From an uncultured Myxococcales bacterium (GTDB lineage Bacteria; Myxococcota_A; Bradymonadia; UBA7976; VGTA01): a stretch of DNA of 59,117 nucleotides. A model generated the notes under the pieces. That model saw only the letters and a list, made by a program, of their open reading frames with translations, ran no database searches and had not been told where the DNA came from. Numbering within the stretch: position 1 is the first letter of the stretch; every line of letters begins with the position of its first letter. Positions 17,596 through 25,854 of the stretch are shown here, one piece after another. Made by a program: the position numbers and the translations under genes. Location of the stretch: the NCBI GenBank assembly GCA_937146725.1, contig CAKZRU010000165.1:1-59117 (forward strand), in the 5' to 3' direction.

Positions 17596-18348
17596 TTAGC
17601 GACCAACGTCTACCTTGTTTACACCGATAACCCGACCGGTGACAATCTTTTTACTCTTTAAATTCTTAACTTTTATCATATCACCTCTTTGGCCATCACC
17701 CAAGGCTTCTCCTTCGGCAATTAAAAATATTCCACCTTTTTGAAAAATAAGCTCTACGAGTGAGCCTCTTTTAATCAGTTTTGGAATCTTTAGAAGTGAC
17801 TTGCTAAGTGGTGTATCTGCTTTACTTGCTCTTCTCAGTTGGGCACCGATCGCTAATTCATGATCAGTAATCTGTCCGCGAGCGACTTTGCGACTGGCAA
17901 GTTTAATTTCGTGGATGTCTTCTTTTACGATCGTGTGCCCAGCATCTAAACTCTTGTTCAAAGCCCAAACTTTTGTAAAAAAATCTATCTTTACAAACAA
18001 GCGTTGCTTTCTGATGATGCGTTTATCTTCTACAAGCGTTAGTTCTACAGGCAATCGTCCATTTCGAATATCGCCTACTACTTTCAAATTAATTTTAGCA
18101 GTCTTTGAGGCACGAATCGGAGAAAGTCTGGGAGGGATGATTTCAGCAATATTATCCAAGTCATCTTGATGAGCTTGCTGGACTGAAGTAATGACTTTGT
18201 TGTGAAGCTCTGTCTCTGGAATCAGAGTGTAGTCTTGACCGTGTGCAAGACGGAAGGAACTTACTTCAAGCAAACTTGTCACTGATAAAATAGAAAAAGC
18301 CATGGTAAGTACAACCATGGCCATTCTTGTTAAGAGCTTAAAATACAT
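17596..18348 (-). CDS. flgA: P-ring assembly chaperone FlgA
   Basis: FlgA is a periplasmic chaperone for P-ring assembly. The 250-residue protein has a signal peptide in its first 38 residues and a C-terminal SAF-type domain (LNKSLDAGHTIVKEDIHEI, LRRASKADTPLSKSLLKIPK, LVELIFQKGGIFL) ending with the typical GDMIKVKNLKSKKIVTGRVI. The middle, about residues 40-130, is less conserved. It sits between flgG and flgH, the standard neighbours. Confidence 0.92.
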   Translation of the reverse strand: MYFKLLTRMAMVVLTMAFSILSVTSLLEVSSFRLAHGQDYTLIPETELHNKVITSVQQAHQDDLDNIAEIIPPRLSPIRASKTAKINLKVVGDIRNGRLPVELTLVEDKRIIRKQRLFVKIDFFTKVWALNKSLDAGHTIVKEDIHEIKLASRKVARGQITDHELAIGAQLRRASKADTPLSKSLLKIPKLIKRGSLVELIFQKGGIFLIAEGEALGDGQRGDMIKVKNLKSKKIVTGRVIGVNKVDVGR

Positions 18349-18376
18349 AAATCATTAGCTCTCTAAGCAATGTATT

Positions 18377-18390
18377 TACTCCGAAGAGTA
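18377..18390 (-). other. Tight hairpin with UUCG tetraloop between flgG and flgA
   Basis: On the minus strand the sequence reads TACTC-TTCG-GAGTA, a 5-bp stem closed by C(UUCG)G, one of the most stable RNA tetraloops. It lies in the 51-base gap between the flgG stop and flgA start. No T tract follows, so mRNA processing or 3' protection of the flgF-flgG segment is more likely than termination. Confidence 0.5.
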
Positions 18391-18399
18391 CCCACATTA

Positions 18400-19188
18400 T
18401 TAGCGCATTTGGCTCAAAGTTCTGAGCATACCATCAGCAGCCTGCACCGCCTTTGAATTGAACTCAAAAGCACGTTGTGCAGAAATCAAGTTGATCATTT
18501 CCTCAACAACCTTCACATTTGAAGTTTCGAGGAAGCCGCCTTGTAGGCTACCAAAACCATTTTGTCCTGGGATACCTGCCAAAGGTGGTCCACTAGAACC
18601 AGACTGCATAAATCTGTTACCACCCACAGCGATCAGTCCGCCTGGGTTTACAAAGTTAACTGTTTGAATCTGACCAATTTGGATGGGATCAGCCTGCGCA
18701 CTGAGCTGTGCTGTAACTGTACCATCTTTACCAACAGTCACACTGACCGCTTCCGCAGGTACAGTGATGTTTGGATCAAGAAGATAACCTTCAGCACTTA
18801 CAAGTTGACCGTTTTCATCCGAGTGAAAAGCACCATCACGAGTGTAATGGATTAAACCACTGTTTGGCTCAACAAGTTGGAAGAAACCATCACCCTGAAT
18901 AGCAACATCGAGTTGATTGCCGGTAGGTTTAAAGGTACCTGTGGTGAACTCTTTTTGGGTACTAGCGGTTCTCACACCCAAACCGACCTGAATACCACTT
19001 GGCATTTCATTGACCGCATTGGTTGAGGTACCGGGGGTCTGCTGAACTTGATACATCAGGTCTTGGAAGTTCGCACGGACCTTTTTGTAACCGGTAGTGT
19101 TCACATTCGCAAGGTTATTTGATGTCACATCAATATACGTTTGCTGTGCGTCCATTCCGGTTGCCGCTGAGTGCAATGCTCTAAGCAT
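18400..19188 (-). CDS. flgG: Flagellar distal rod protein
   Basis: FlgG builds the distal rod that passes through the P and L rings. The 262-residue protein has the rod/hook N-terminus MLRALHSAATGMDAQQTYID with VTSNNLANVNTTGYKKVRAN, the core LDVAIQGDGFFQL, and the C-terminal motif NVKVVEEMINLISAQRAFEF followed by KAVQAADGMLRTLSQMR. The length is the standard 260. It follows flgF after a 141-base gap containing a small CCTCA/TGAGG hairpin (19246-19260). Confidence 0.97.
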   Translation of the reverse strand: MLRALHSAATGMDAQQTYIDVTSNNLANVNTTGYKKVRANFQDLMYQVQQTPGTSTNAVNEMPSGIQVGLGVRTASTQKEFTTGTFKPTGNQLDVAIQGDGFFQLVEPNSGLIHYTRDGAFHSDENGQLVSAEGYLLDPNITVPAEAVSVTVGKDGTVTAQLSAQADPIQIGQIQTVNFVNPGGLIAVGGNRFMQSGSSGPPLAGIPGQNGFGSLQGGFLETSNVKVVEEMINLISAQRAFEFNSKAVQAADGMLRTLSQMR

Positions 19189-19329
19189 GAGTTACTCCTT
19201 TGGGCTTAAGGTTATAGAAGTTAAAGTTGTAAGTGATTTCTTTATCCTCAACAGATGAGGCATAAGATTTCAAGAAAATTATTAATAAAGCTCAGATTTA
19301 ATTATGACTGACCATGTTTAGCGAGAAGT

Positions 19330-20130
19330 TTATCCTTGGACTAGGGCAACATCCTTAGCAGCTTGGCTATCCATTTCACCCATCGCTTTAGCAGCTTGCT
19401 GATTAAGATCAAATAAGCGTGATGCACTGAGTAGGGTCATCATTTCGGTGACCGCATTCACATTTGAGCCTTCCATGAAGCCTTGACGGACAAGTCCATT
19501 CGCTTTGTTTTCAACTGCGCTGTCATCATCTAAACGGTAAAGGCCTTCACCAATGTGGGTGAGTGAGCGATTCAAACTCGCGCCAGTACCATCTCCAATG
19601 GTGACCACATCAATTTGGCCAAGTTGAGTTTCGCCCACAGACACTTTGCCATCATAGGCAATATCTAAAAGACCTTGAGTTGCAGGTACTTTAATGGGTG
19701 CATTATTGATCCCTAATACCTCAAGACCACTTTGGTTTGTAATCGTTCCGTCTTTACTTAGTTGAAAGCGACCATGGCGGGAATAGAATACATTGCCGGC
19801 TTCATCTTTAACCTTGAAAAGGCCATTGCCTTCTAAAGCTAGGTCTAGAGGATTATCGGTTTGGTCAAGACTACCTTGTTCCCATGAAGTGTAGCGGTCG
19901 CTTAGCTCAACTCTAATACGATCTTCCGGAAGAAAACGGTTAGGAGTACGTACACCCATAGCTTGATCTGGAGAACCGATAGAGCTTACATCGTTGTGTA
20001 CTTCGGTGTAGGTTGCTTCTTGGCGTTTAAAGCCAGAGGTCATCAAGTTTGCTAGGTTGTTAGAAACAGTTTCTAAACGATCTAATTGGGCTCTTGAGCC
20101 ACTTGATGCTACATATAATCCGTTGGCCAT
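19330..20130 (-). CDS. flgF: Flagellar proximal rod protein
   Basis: FlgF is a rod protein of the proximal rod. It has the family N-terminus GLYVASSGSRAQLDRLETVS then NNLANLMTSGFKRQEATY, the LDLALEGNGLFKVKD core, and the C-terminal EGSNVNAVTEMMTLLSASRL with DLNQQAAKAMGEMDSQAAK. It is shorter and more divergent than FlgG, as usual. It is the first gene of the visible flagellar array; the 113-base gap upstream holds TTGACT on the minus strand but no clear -10. Confidence 0.93.
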   Translation of the reverse strand: MANGLYVASSGSRAQLDRLETVSNNLANLMTSGFKRQEATYTEVHNDVSSIGSPDQAMGVRTPNRFLPEDRIRVELSDRYTSWEQGSLDQTDNPLDLALEGNGLFKVKDEAGNVFYSRHGRFQLSKDGTITNQSGLEVLGINNAPIKVPATQGLLDIAYDGKVSVGETQLGQIDVVTIGDGTGASLNRSLTHIGEGLYRLDDDSAVENKANGLVRQGFMEGSNVNAVTEMMTLLSASRLFDLNQQAAKAMGEMDSQAAKDVALVQG

Positions 20131-20243
20131 AACTGCCTCGCAAGGATAAAAGATAAGTAAATTAACGATTGTTCAAAACTTAAATTAACACAGTCAAGAA
20201 AACTTGGAAAGTATCTTTTGATTTTGTTCACATTGGTGGTTTT

Positions 20244-21773
20244 TTAATGTGTATTTTCGACCAGGGCTTCACCAATTAAACGAGCAAGAGCCATGATCGT
20301 GACTTGTGGATTCACTCCGATTGTTCCCGGCATGACACTTGCGTCCGCAACATATAATCCTTGAACATCCCAAGATTCGCCGCTTGGTTTAACAACGCCT
20401 TCACTGTGGGTTGCACTCATTCGGCAAGTTCCCATTAAATGCGCTGTAAAATATTCGGTGTGCTCAACTTTTGGTAGAACATTGGCCAAGCGTTGAATCT
20501 GTTCAGGATGATCAAGTGTAGGAATTTCAGTAAAGGGTGTATAGACTTTACGAGCACCGGCCGCAAAATAGATTTGGGCTAGCCTTTGTACACCACGAAT
20601 AAAACGCTCTTGATCATAGTCACTGATATCGTATTTGATGAGATCGATTCCAAACGGGCCTGCTTTCACTGTTCCAGAACGACTATCATCCACCAAAACT
20701 CCCGCTGTGGCAATATAGGGCGCTAAGCGCATTTGCTCTGTGAGCTCGGCTCCCATCAATGGAAAACATTGGGCAATAACCGACAGTGGAACACCCCCCG
20801 GTGCCATTAAGATTCCATCCTCTTGAAACTCAGTACATTGCCAAGCTTGATGTACGCCTTTCATGCTATCTACCGGATGGTCAAAAAGAGCTGCGACTTT
20901 AGCATTAGGATGCACGGTAAAGTGCTGACCTAGATGAGGGTTTTTAAAGATCTTTGATCGCTGTAATAAGAGCGGTGTTTGCACTGCACCACAGGCAACA
21001 ACGACCTTGTTTGCTTTGATGATAATATCTTGATGACCGAATGGCTTTCGTAAACGGACTTTAACCCCTGTCACCCTTTGCTGTTTGACAATTATTTTTT
21101 GAGCGCTTGCATAACACAGCACTTGACCGCCAGCTTTAAGTAAGCGAGGCACCCAAGTCAGCGGTGTACTTTGCTTGGCGCCGGTCGGACAGCCCGAAAC
21201 ACAGTCATTGGTACCAACGCAGTGTACTTGATTGCGTTTATTTCTTTGTAAACGCCATCCCATCGCTTCAGCACCGCGCCTAAATACCTGATTATTTTCG
21301 CCTTCGCTGCCCACATTTTGATAACGGGCTTGGATGACTTCTTCAACTAGGTCAAAATATGGATCAAGTTTTTGAGGCGAAAGATGCTCTAGTCCACGGG
21401 CTTCCCACTCCTCTAATACTTCGGTCGGTGTTCTCCAGCACATACCCCCATTGAGTACAGTGCTACCGCCCAAGACCTTTCCTTCTAAATATGCAATTGG
21501 GCTTCGTCCTAAAATGACGGTTGCTCCGCCATTTCTCATGATTTCAGAGGTCATGCCACTAAAGTTGGCTGAGTATTCAGAAGACTTATAGGCAGGTCCT
21601 TCTTCAATAAGAAGCACTTTTTTACCATTTTCAGCGGCGGTGGCTGCGACTGTTGCTCCACCCGCTCCACTGCCGATCACTAAAACATCACAACTTAAAC
21701 GTGGGTCTTTTCCCTTGAAGTCAAGCGGAGTAAGAACTTCACCATGCACAGCTGATTCTATATTTCTTTGCAT
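20244..21773 (-). CDS. GMC-family flavin oxidoreductase (long-chain alcohol oxidase type)
   Basis: FAD-dependent oxidoreductase of the glucose-methanol-choline superfamily, closest in style to fatty-alcohol oxidases. The start at 21773 lies four bases after the upstream stop and behind AAGGCTGAG; the frame is open further upstream but that would overlap the previous gene by about 70 bases. Visible are the FAD motif VIGSGAGGATVA, the GMC signature GKVLGGSTVLNGGMCWRTP, a cysteine-rich loop (CVGTNDCVSGCPTGAKQS), the C-terminal HLMGTCRMS with its candidate catalytic His, and MPGTIGVNPQVTIMALA. It is 509 residues, about the size of the catalytic part of alcohol oxidases. The helical N-terminal part seems to be encoded by the gene upstream. 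Confidence 0.88.
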   Translation of the reverse strand: MQRNIESAVHGEVLTPLDFKGKDPRLSCDVLVIGSGAGGATVAATAAENGKKVLLIEEGPAYKSSEYSANFSGMTSEIMRNGGATVILGRSPIAYLEGKVLGGSTVLNGGMCWRTPTEVLEEWEARGLEHLSPQKLDPYFDLVEEVIQARYQNVGSEGENNQVFRRGAEAMGWRLQRNKRNQVHCVGTNDCVSGCPTGAKQSTPLTWVPRLLKAGGQVLCYASAQKIIVKQQRVTGVKVRLRKPFGHQDIIIKANKVVVACGAVQTPLLLQRSKIFKNPHLGQHFTVHPNAKVAALFDHPVDSMKGVHQAWQCTEFQEDGILMAPGGVPLSVIAQCFPLMGAELTEQMRLAPYIATAGVLVDDSRSGTVKAGPFGIDLIKYDISDYDQERFIRGVQRLAQIYFAAGARKVYTPFTEIPTLDHPEQIQRLANVLPKVEHTEYFTAHLMGTCRMSATHSEGVVKPSGESWDVQGLYVADASVMPGTIGVNPQVTIMALARLIGEALVENTH

Positions 21774-21777
21774 ATGT

Positions 21778-22461
21778 TTACTCAGCCTTATCTTGATCAA
21801 GTTTGACATGAGTTTCGCTCGTGGTCGCAGTAAAGTCTTCCACATTAAATGGAGACTCTATCTCGTTTGATATGGAGAGATCTGGGGTTTGGTGCTTTTC
21901 AATTAAAGTAGGCAATGCAGCCCGAACTAATTCTTGATGTGACTCCCAAGATAACAGTTCATGCTGTTTTTGGTCATTGAGAGTGTATAGTGGCTCGGGT
22001 ACAGGTGTGATCTTTTGCGGGCTGATCTTATCCATTAATACTTGGCGAGTCGCAATACGTTGCTTACGCCAAGCTCGACGCTCAAAGCCAAACCAACGCT
22101 CAACCTCTGTATGCCCATAGGCACTCAAGCAGACTAATACTCTTAATCCATTTGCTAAAAGGCGTATGGGAGTGAGCCGACTGTGCAAGAGTCGATAGAG
22201 GCGCTTTGTAGCACGATCTCTTTTAAGTAATGAAAAAGGCAAAAGGCCCCAACCACCAATAAAGCCACCTAGTTCAATGAAATATAATCCTAAGCAAAAG
22301 CCAAGTCGATGAAGACGTGGAAACTGCCTTACTTGAGATTCGATTTGCTCTAGTACGTAAATATCCAAGGCTTCGACGCCAACTTCGATTGGACCAATCG
22401 CTCTACTTACTGCTAATAAAGTACGGCGATTGAGCATGCTAAATTGAAAATTAGGATTCAT
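21778..22461 (-). CDS. Small helical partner of the GMC oxidoreductase
   Basis: A 227-residue protein whose middle (LPFSLLKRDRATKRLYRLLH, LTPIRLLANGLRVLVCLSAY, ERWFGFERRAW) resembles the N-terminal helical region of long-chain alcohol oxidases, where an Arg-rich helix is followed by a stretch ending near a GxP/GFE motif. It may therefore be the detached N-terminal part or small subunit of the flavoprotein encoded next. The ATG at 22461 is preferred because GGAG precedes it; an in-frame ATG at 22473 lies on top of that site. It overlaps the haemoglobin gene by 11 bases. A hydrophobic stretch (about residues 55-80, LGFCLGLYFIELGGFIGGWG) could contact a membrane. The family link is an eye alignment. 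Confidence 0.6.
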   Translation of the reverse strand: MNPNFQFSMLNRRTLLAVSRAIGPIEVGVEALDIYVLEQIESQVRQFPRLHRLGFCLGLYFIELGGFIGGWGLLPFSLLKRDRATKRLYRLLHSRLTPIRLLANGLRVLVCLSAYGHTEVERWFGFERRAWRKQRIATRQVLMDKISPQKITPVPEPLYTLNDQKQHELLSWESHQELVRAALPTLIEKHQTPDLSISNEIESPFNVEDFTATTSETHVKLDQDKAE

Positions 22462-23026
22462 TCGTGACTCCATCGACTGGTGATAAGGAGTGCCAAACTG
22501 CTGAAGCGTTGGTAGAAGTATGAGTATTAACCTGCTTATCTTGATTTAAGTTATGTGTTGTCGGGTGAACGATGTGACCGGTGGACAATTCCAGTTGTTC
22601 CCCTTCTCCATTTGCAGTTTCCTCACAAGCTTTTCCCCCTTGGGCTCGACCTAAAATAGCCCGCTCCATTGCAGCACTATGCTCCATCCACCAATCGATA
22701 CACTCTTTTGGAAGAGCTTGACTCTGTAAAGTTTCAAGCAGAAGCTGATTTCGTCTAAAAAAATGGCCACGCCTAATGGCATGTGCTTGATGAGCTCGAG
22801 CGATTCCCTTCCCCTTATATTCGATCGGATAACCAAGAGCCTTTGCTGTCCACTCCAATTCTCGTTCAACTAATAAGGCTTTGTTTTGTGCTGCAAACAG
22901 ATAAGAGATCATGGGGTCTTTAAAAATGCGTTCATAAAACTCGATTAAGACTTTTCTTAGACCATCAAGGCCTCCAAATAACTCGATATTGGGCATGTTT
23001 TTTTGATCGGGAGAAGAAGCACTCAT
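22451..23026 (-). CDS. Truncated haemoglobin
   Basis: A 2-on-2 globin that binds O2, NO or peroxide through haem. Residues 17-125 match the family: LFGGLDGLRKVLIEFYERIF with Tyr31 at the B10 position, DPMISYLF, LGYPIEYKGKG, and the F-helix HQAHAIRRGHFF whose His88 is the likely proximal haem ligand, then WWMEHSAAMERAI. The last 65 residues are a polar low-complexity tail not typical of the family. It is the first gene of a three-gene overlapping operon with the GMC oxidoreductase, suggesting electron or oxygen handling for that enzyme, which is inference. Confidence 0.88.
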   Translation of the reverse strand: MSASSPDQKNMPNIELFGGLDGLRKVLIEFYERIFKDPMISYLFAAQNKALLVERELEWTAKALGYPIEYKGKGIARAHQAHAIRRGHFFRRNQLLLETLQSQALPKECIDWWMEHSAAMERAILGRAQGGKACEETANGEGEQLELSTGHIVHPTTHNLNQDKQVNTHTSTNASAVWHSLSPVDGVTNES

Positions 23027-23073
23027 TTTGGATCTAATCCTTTAACACAGAGAAGGTGATACACTTTATAAAA

Positions 23074-23117
23074 ACAAACGTGGAAACTAATCATTGAACA
23101 AGAAATCATACGTTTGT
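23074..23117. promoter_or_regulatory. Spaced inverted repeat in divergent promoter region
   Basis: ACAAACGT (23074-23081) and ACGTTTGT (23110-23117) are perfect complements 28 bases apart, in the 257-base region between the divergent haemoglobin operon and HEAT-repeat gene. It could be a paired half-site operator. Only the symmetry is observed. Confidence 0.3.
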
Positions 23118-23283
23118 CTAAATTATTACTTTGAATTTGAAATGTTTTCAGCCACAAGAGCCCTATAAAGTTTTATCATCTCTTACTGACTGCACACTAA
23201 CTTTATCTGTGAATAAAATTAGAAACAGCAGTTTAACAGAATCGTGATCAAAATAACTAGTCAACGATTTTCAACGATTTCTT

Positions 23284-25641
23284 ATGAATACGGAGCTAAC
23301 CTTGAGATTTAGTATACACACCATCTGCTTATCCTTAAGCTTGGTCTTACTCAGTTCAATTCAGCTTGAACAGAACTCACTTTGTTTGACAGCTTTTGCT
23401 GAGAAGAAAGAGGTTAAACCAGTACTGACTGTTCGCTACAGCTACGAAAAACAAAATAAGTCAGGCCAAAACCGTTATGTTCTTGTGCCCACTGTGCAAA
23501 AAGTGAATGGTGAAGACTACGCTGACCCTAAGAAGCGACATAAGGCGCTTTTTTTGGCCATGAAAAATGATAAAAAGTCAAACTATGGTCAGACCAAGTT
23601 TTCCTATAAGGATGAAGTCGTTTTTATCTTTTTAGATGCAGAAAAGTCTCGTAATGATCGTTTTATCATGGCTGAAACCATTTATACCTTCACTGAAAAT
23701 GGCGCTAAGGCGGTACAGTTTCCTAAGTCAAAGTTTTCAGGGCGAGATTACACTCGAAATGATGTTGACTTGGCTTCATATCGCTTAATTCTTCCTTATT
23801 GGGAGGGGCTACCTCCTCAGAAAAGTCAGGGCGCATTATTTAGCTTAGGTGATGGATCATTGTTAAATGCAGTTGCGCTCAAAGCAAAACTTGATGCTGG
23901 GGATAAAAGCTTAGTTGATCAGCTGGTTGAGACCTTAAAAAAAGGAAATGAAGATTCAGTCTCTGCAATCATAGCCACAGCGAAGTTAAGTAAGTTGTTA
24001 GGGATTGAGCAGGGGTTTATTCCCTTATTGCAGTCAGCCCAAACCTCGTTGAGAGGATTGGCGATTGAGGGCTTAATGGGGATTGAATCTAAGGAAGTTT
24101 TTAAAGCCTTACGTGAGGTAATGGACTCTGATCCGGAAGCAGAAATCAAAGACAAGGCCGCTCTGGCCCTTTCAAAGGCCAAAGATCCCGAGGTGGCAGC
24201 GGCCGCCCTTTATCATAACTTACGATCTCAAGATGCTAAGACAGCATTGCAAGCTGCTGAGAAGTTAGCAAAAGTTAAAGGTGGGGAAGCAGACAAAGAA
24301 CTTTTAACCGCAATCAAGCGGACAGAGGCTGAAGTCCGAAGCATGGCCATTAAATCTTTAGTGAGCCGTAATACGATTAAGCCCTTGGTTGAGCTGCTCA
24401 ATGCTGAACTAGCGATTGACGTGAAAATTGAAATTGCTCACGCGATTCGCGGTCAAAAATCAGCGCGTAAATCAGCCTTTAACTTTTTAGTGACCCAACC
24501 AAATGGGCAAGCTGTTCTTTCTGCATTGGAAGATATCAAAGGCGATAAGCTTAAAGGAGATGTGGCTAATTGGTTTGAAAAGGCCTTACGACATCCAGAT
24601 GCAAGTACACGCGTAAAAAGCGCTCAGATCTTGGCTAAGAGCCAAGAAGCCAAGGCTCTAAAGCTTTTGGCAACTGCTGATATTGACGATCCAGAAAGTG
24701 GAGAGCAAATCCATGAAGTTCTTCGTAATATTTATGCGAATGAAAGTCCAAAAACTGTTTTAAACGATAGTGCGCGTGCTTCAGCCATAAGCCTAAAGAG
24801 TGCTGCCACAGGAGTATTGGGTAAGCTTTACCAAAAAGCGAATGCCAAGCATAAAAAGAAAGCGTTTAAAGCAGTAGGTCAATTAGCTCAGTCCTCAAAG
24901 GCATGGATCCGTGCCGAGGCCGCACGAAGCTTGGGAGATATCGGGGGCGAAGAAGCCCGCGAAAGCCTTTTGAAATTAAAAGATGATTCAGATCTTAAGG
25001 TTAAAAGAGCTGTAGCTCGTGCCGCTTCGGCCTTTGAAGAAGAAAAGATGCGTCCTACTTTATTGGGGTATCTGAAAGAAAAAGATGAACGAGTGGTGGC
25101 ATATAGCTTAGAGAGTCTTGGTAAACTCAAGTCGACCGAAACGCTTAGCGAATTTTTTAATGATACATATCTGGCTCATGAAGCAACGATTGTAAGAAAG
25201 GCAGCCATGGGAGCTGTTGCTTCGATTGCAAGTGCATTAAACATGGAAAAGAGAGAGGGATTGACGACCCGTATCAACTTGCGTTTGACTGCCGACTCTG
25301 ATTCAGAAACCAGAATTGCCGGTGCAAAAGCTTTGTCACATATTCCCACTGAAGAATCACAAGTTGCTCTCTCTACTCAGCTACAAGATAAAGATATTGC
25401 GTTTGTGAAAAGTATCGTTGATGCATTGATTGCCCATGGTCTTCCAGCAAGTATTAAACTTTTGGAAGGTGCAATGGACCACCGTGAATCTGATGTACGT
25501 GCTTATGCTTACAAGCAGTCAATCACACTCAAGGGTGAAGGTCTTAAGAAAGTTGTCAAATCTCTTTTTGAGCGCCGTCTAAAGATTGAAGACAAGGAAG
25601 ATCTGAAGAAGGTCCTAGCGGATGGTTTGAAAGATCTTTAA
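23284..25641 (+). CDS. Secreted HEAT-repeat protein
   Basis: A 785-residue exported protein. The N-terminus carries a signal peptide (hydrophobic ICLSLSLVLLSSI, cleavage near AFA-EKK). Residues 45-160 form a beta-rich region of unknown type; from about 190 to the end there are tandem helical repeats of the HEAT/PBS type (EIKDKAALALSKAKDPEVAA; AWIRAEAARSLGDIGGEEAR; DLKVKRAVARAASAFEE). Such solenoids bind other proteins. The ATG at 23284 has no ribosome binding site, whereas a TTG at 23302 is preceded by GGAG at ideal distance, so the true start may be 23302. The gene stands alone between the haemoglobin operon and pntA. Function unknown. Confidence 0.82.
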   Translation: MNTELTLRFSIHTICLSLSLVLLSSIQLEQNSLCLTAFAEKKEVKPVLTVRYSYEKQNKSGQNRYVLVPTVQKVNGEDYADPKKRHKALFLAMKNDKKSNYGQTKFSYKDEVVFIFLDAEKSRNDRFIMAETIYTFTENGAKAVQFPKSKFSGRDYTRNDVDLASYRLILPYWEGLPPQKSQGALFSLGDGSLLNAVALKAKLDAGDKSLVDQLVETLKKGNEDSVSAIIATAKLSKLLGIEQGFIPLLQSAQTSLRGLAIEGLMGIESKEVFKALREVMDSDPEAEIKDKAALALSKAKDPEVAAAALYHNLRSQDAKTALQAAEKLAKVKGGEADKELLTAIKRTEAEVRSMAIKSLVSRNTIKPLVELLNAELAIDVKIEIAHAIRGQKSARKSAFNFLVTQPNGQAVLSALEDIKGDKLKGDVANWFEKALRHPDASTRVKSAQILAKSQEAKALKLLATADIDDPESGEQIHEVLRNIYANESPKTVLNDSARASAISLKSAATGVLGKLYQKANAKHKKKAFKAVGQLAQSSKAWIRAEAARSLGDIGGEEARESLLKLKDDSDLKVKRAVARAASAFEEEKMRPTLLGYLKEKDERVVAYSLESLGKLKSTETLSEFFNDTYLAHEATIVRKAAMGAVASIASALNMEKREGLTTRINLRLTADSDSETRIAGAKALSHIPTEESQVALSTQLQDKDIAFVKSIVDALIAHGLPASIKLLEGAMDHRESDVRAYAYKQSITLKGEGLKKVVKSLFERRLKIEDKEDLKKVLADGLKDL

Positions 25642-25807
25642 TTGTAGATAATAATTATTATTTCAGACCAAATGGAGATCTTGATCTTAGAAGCAATTGG
25701 CGGCTTTAGTAAGCGAATTAAGTACTAAAAAAGTGCTAAGTCGCTTTGAAGACTAGCGAATTAGTTTAGGACATGTTAGTACACGTGCGGAAAATAAATT
25801 AAAGCTT

Positions 25808-25832
25808 CTCTCTTAAGATGATCTTAAGTGAG
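25808..25832 (+). promoter_or_regulatory. Inverted repeat in the pntA leader
   Basis: CTC-t-CTTAAGA-tga-TCTTAAG-t-GAG (25808-25832) is an 11-bp inverted repeat with one T/T mismatch, ending 22 bases before the pntA ATG and overlapping GCGATCGC. It may be a repressor site or an mRNA hairpin just ahead of the ribosome binding site (AAGGAGT). Confidence 0.4.
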
Positions 25833-25854
25833 CGATCGCACATAAGGAGTATAC

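Noticed and set aside
20131..20243. Sigma-28, sigma-54 or sigma-70 promoter before flgF
   Set aside because: TTGACT is present on the minus strand but no -10 at proper spacing, and no GG-N10-GC or sigma-28 pattern was convincing.
25831..25840. GCGATCGC octamer as a HIP1-type element
   Set aside because: A single copy near pntA; no abundance of this octamer elsewhere in the window was noticed.
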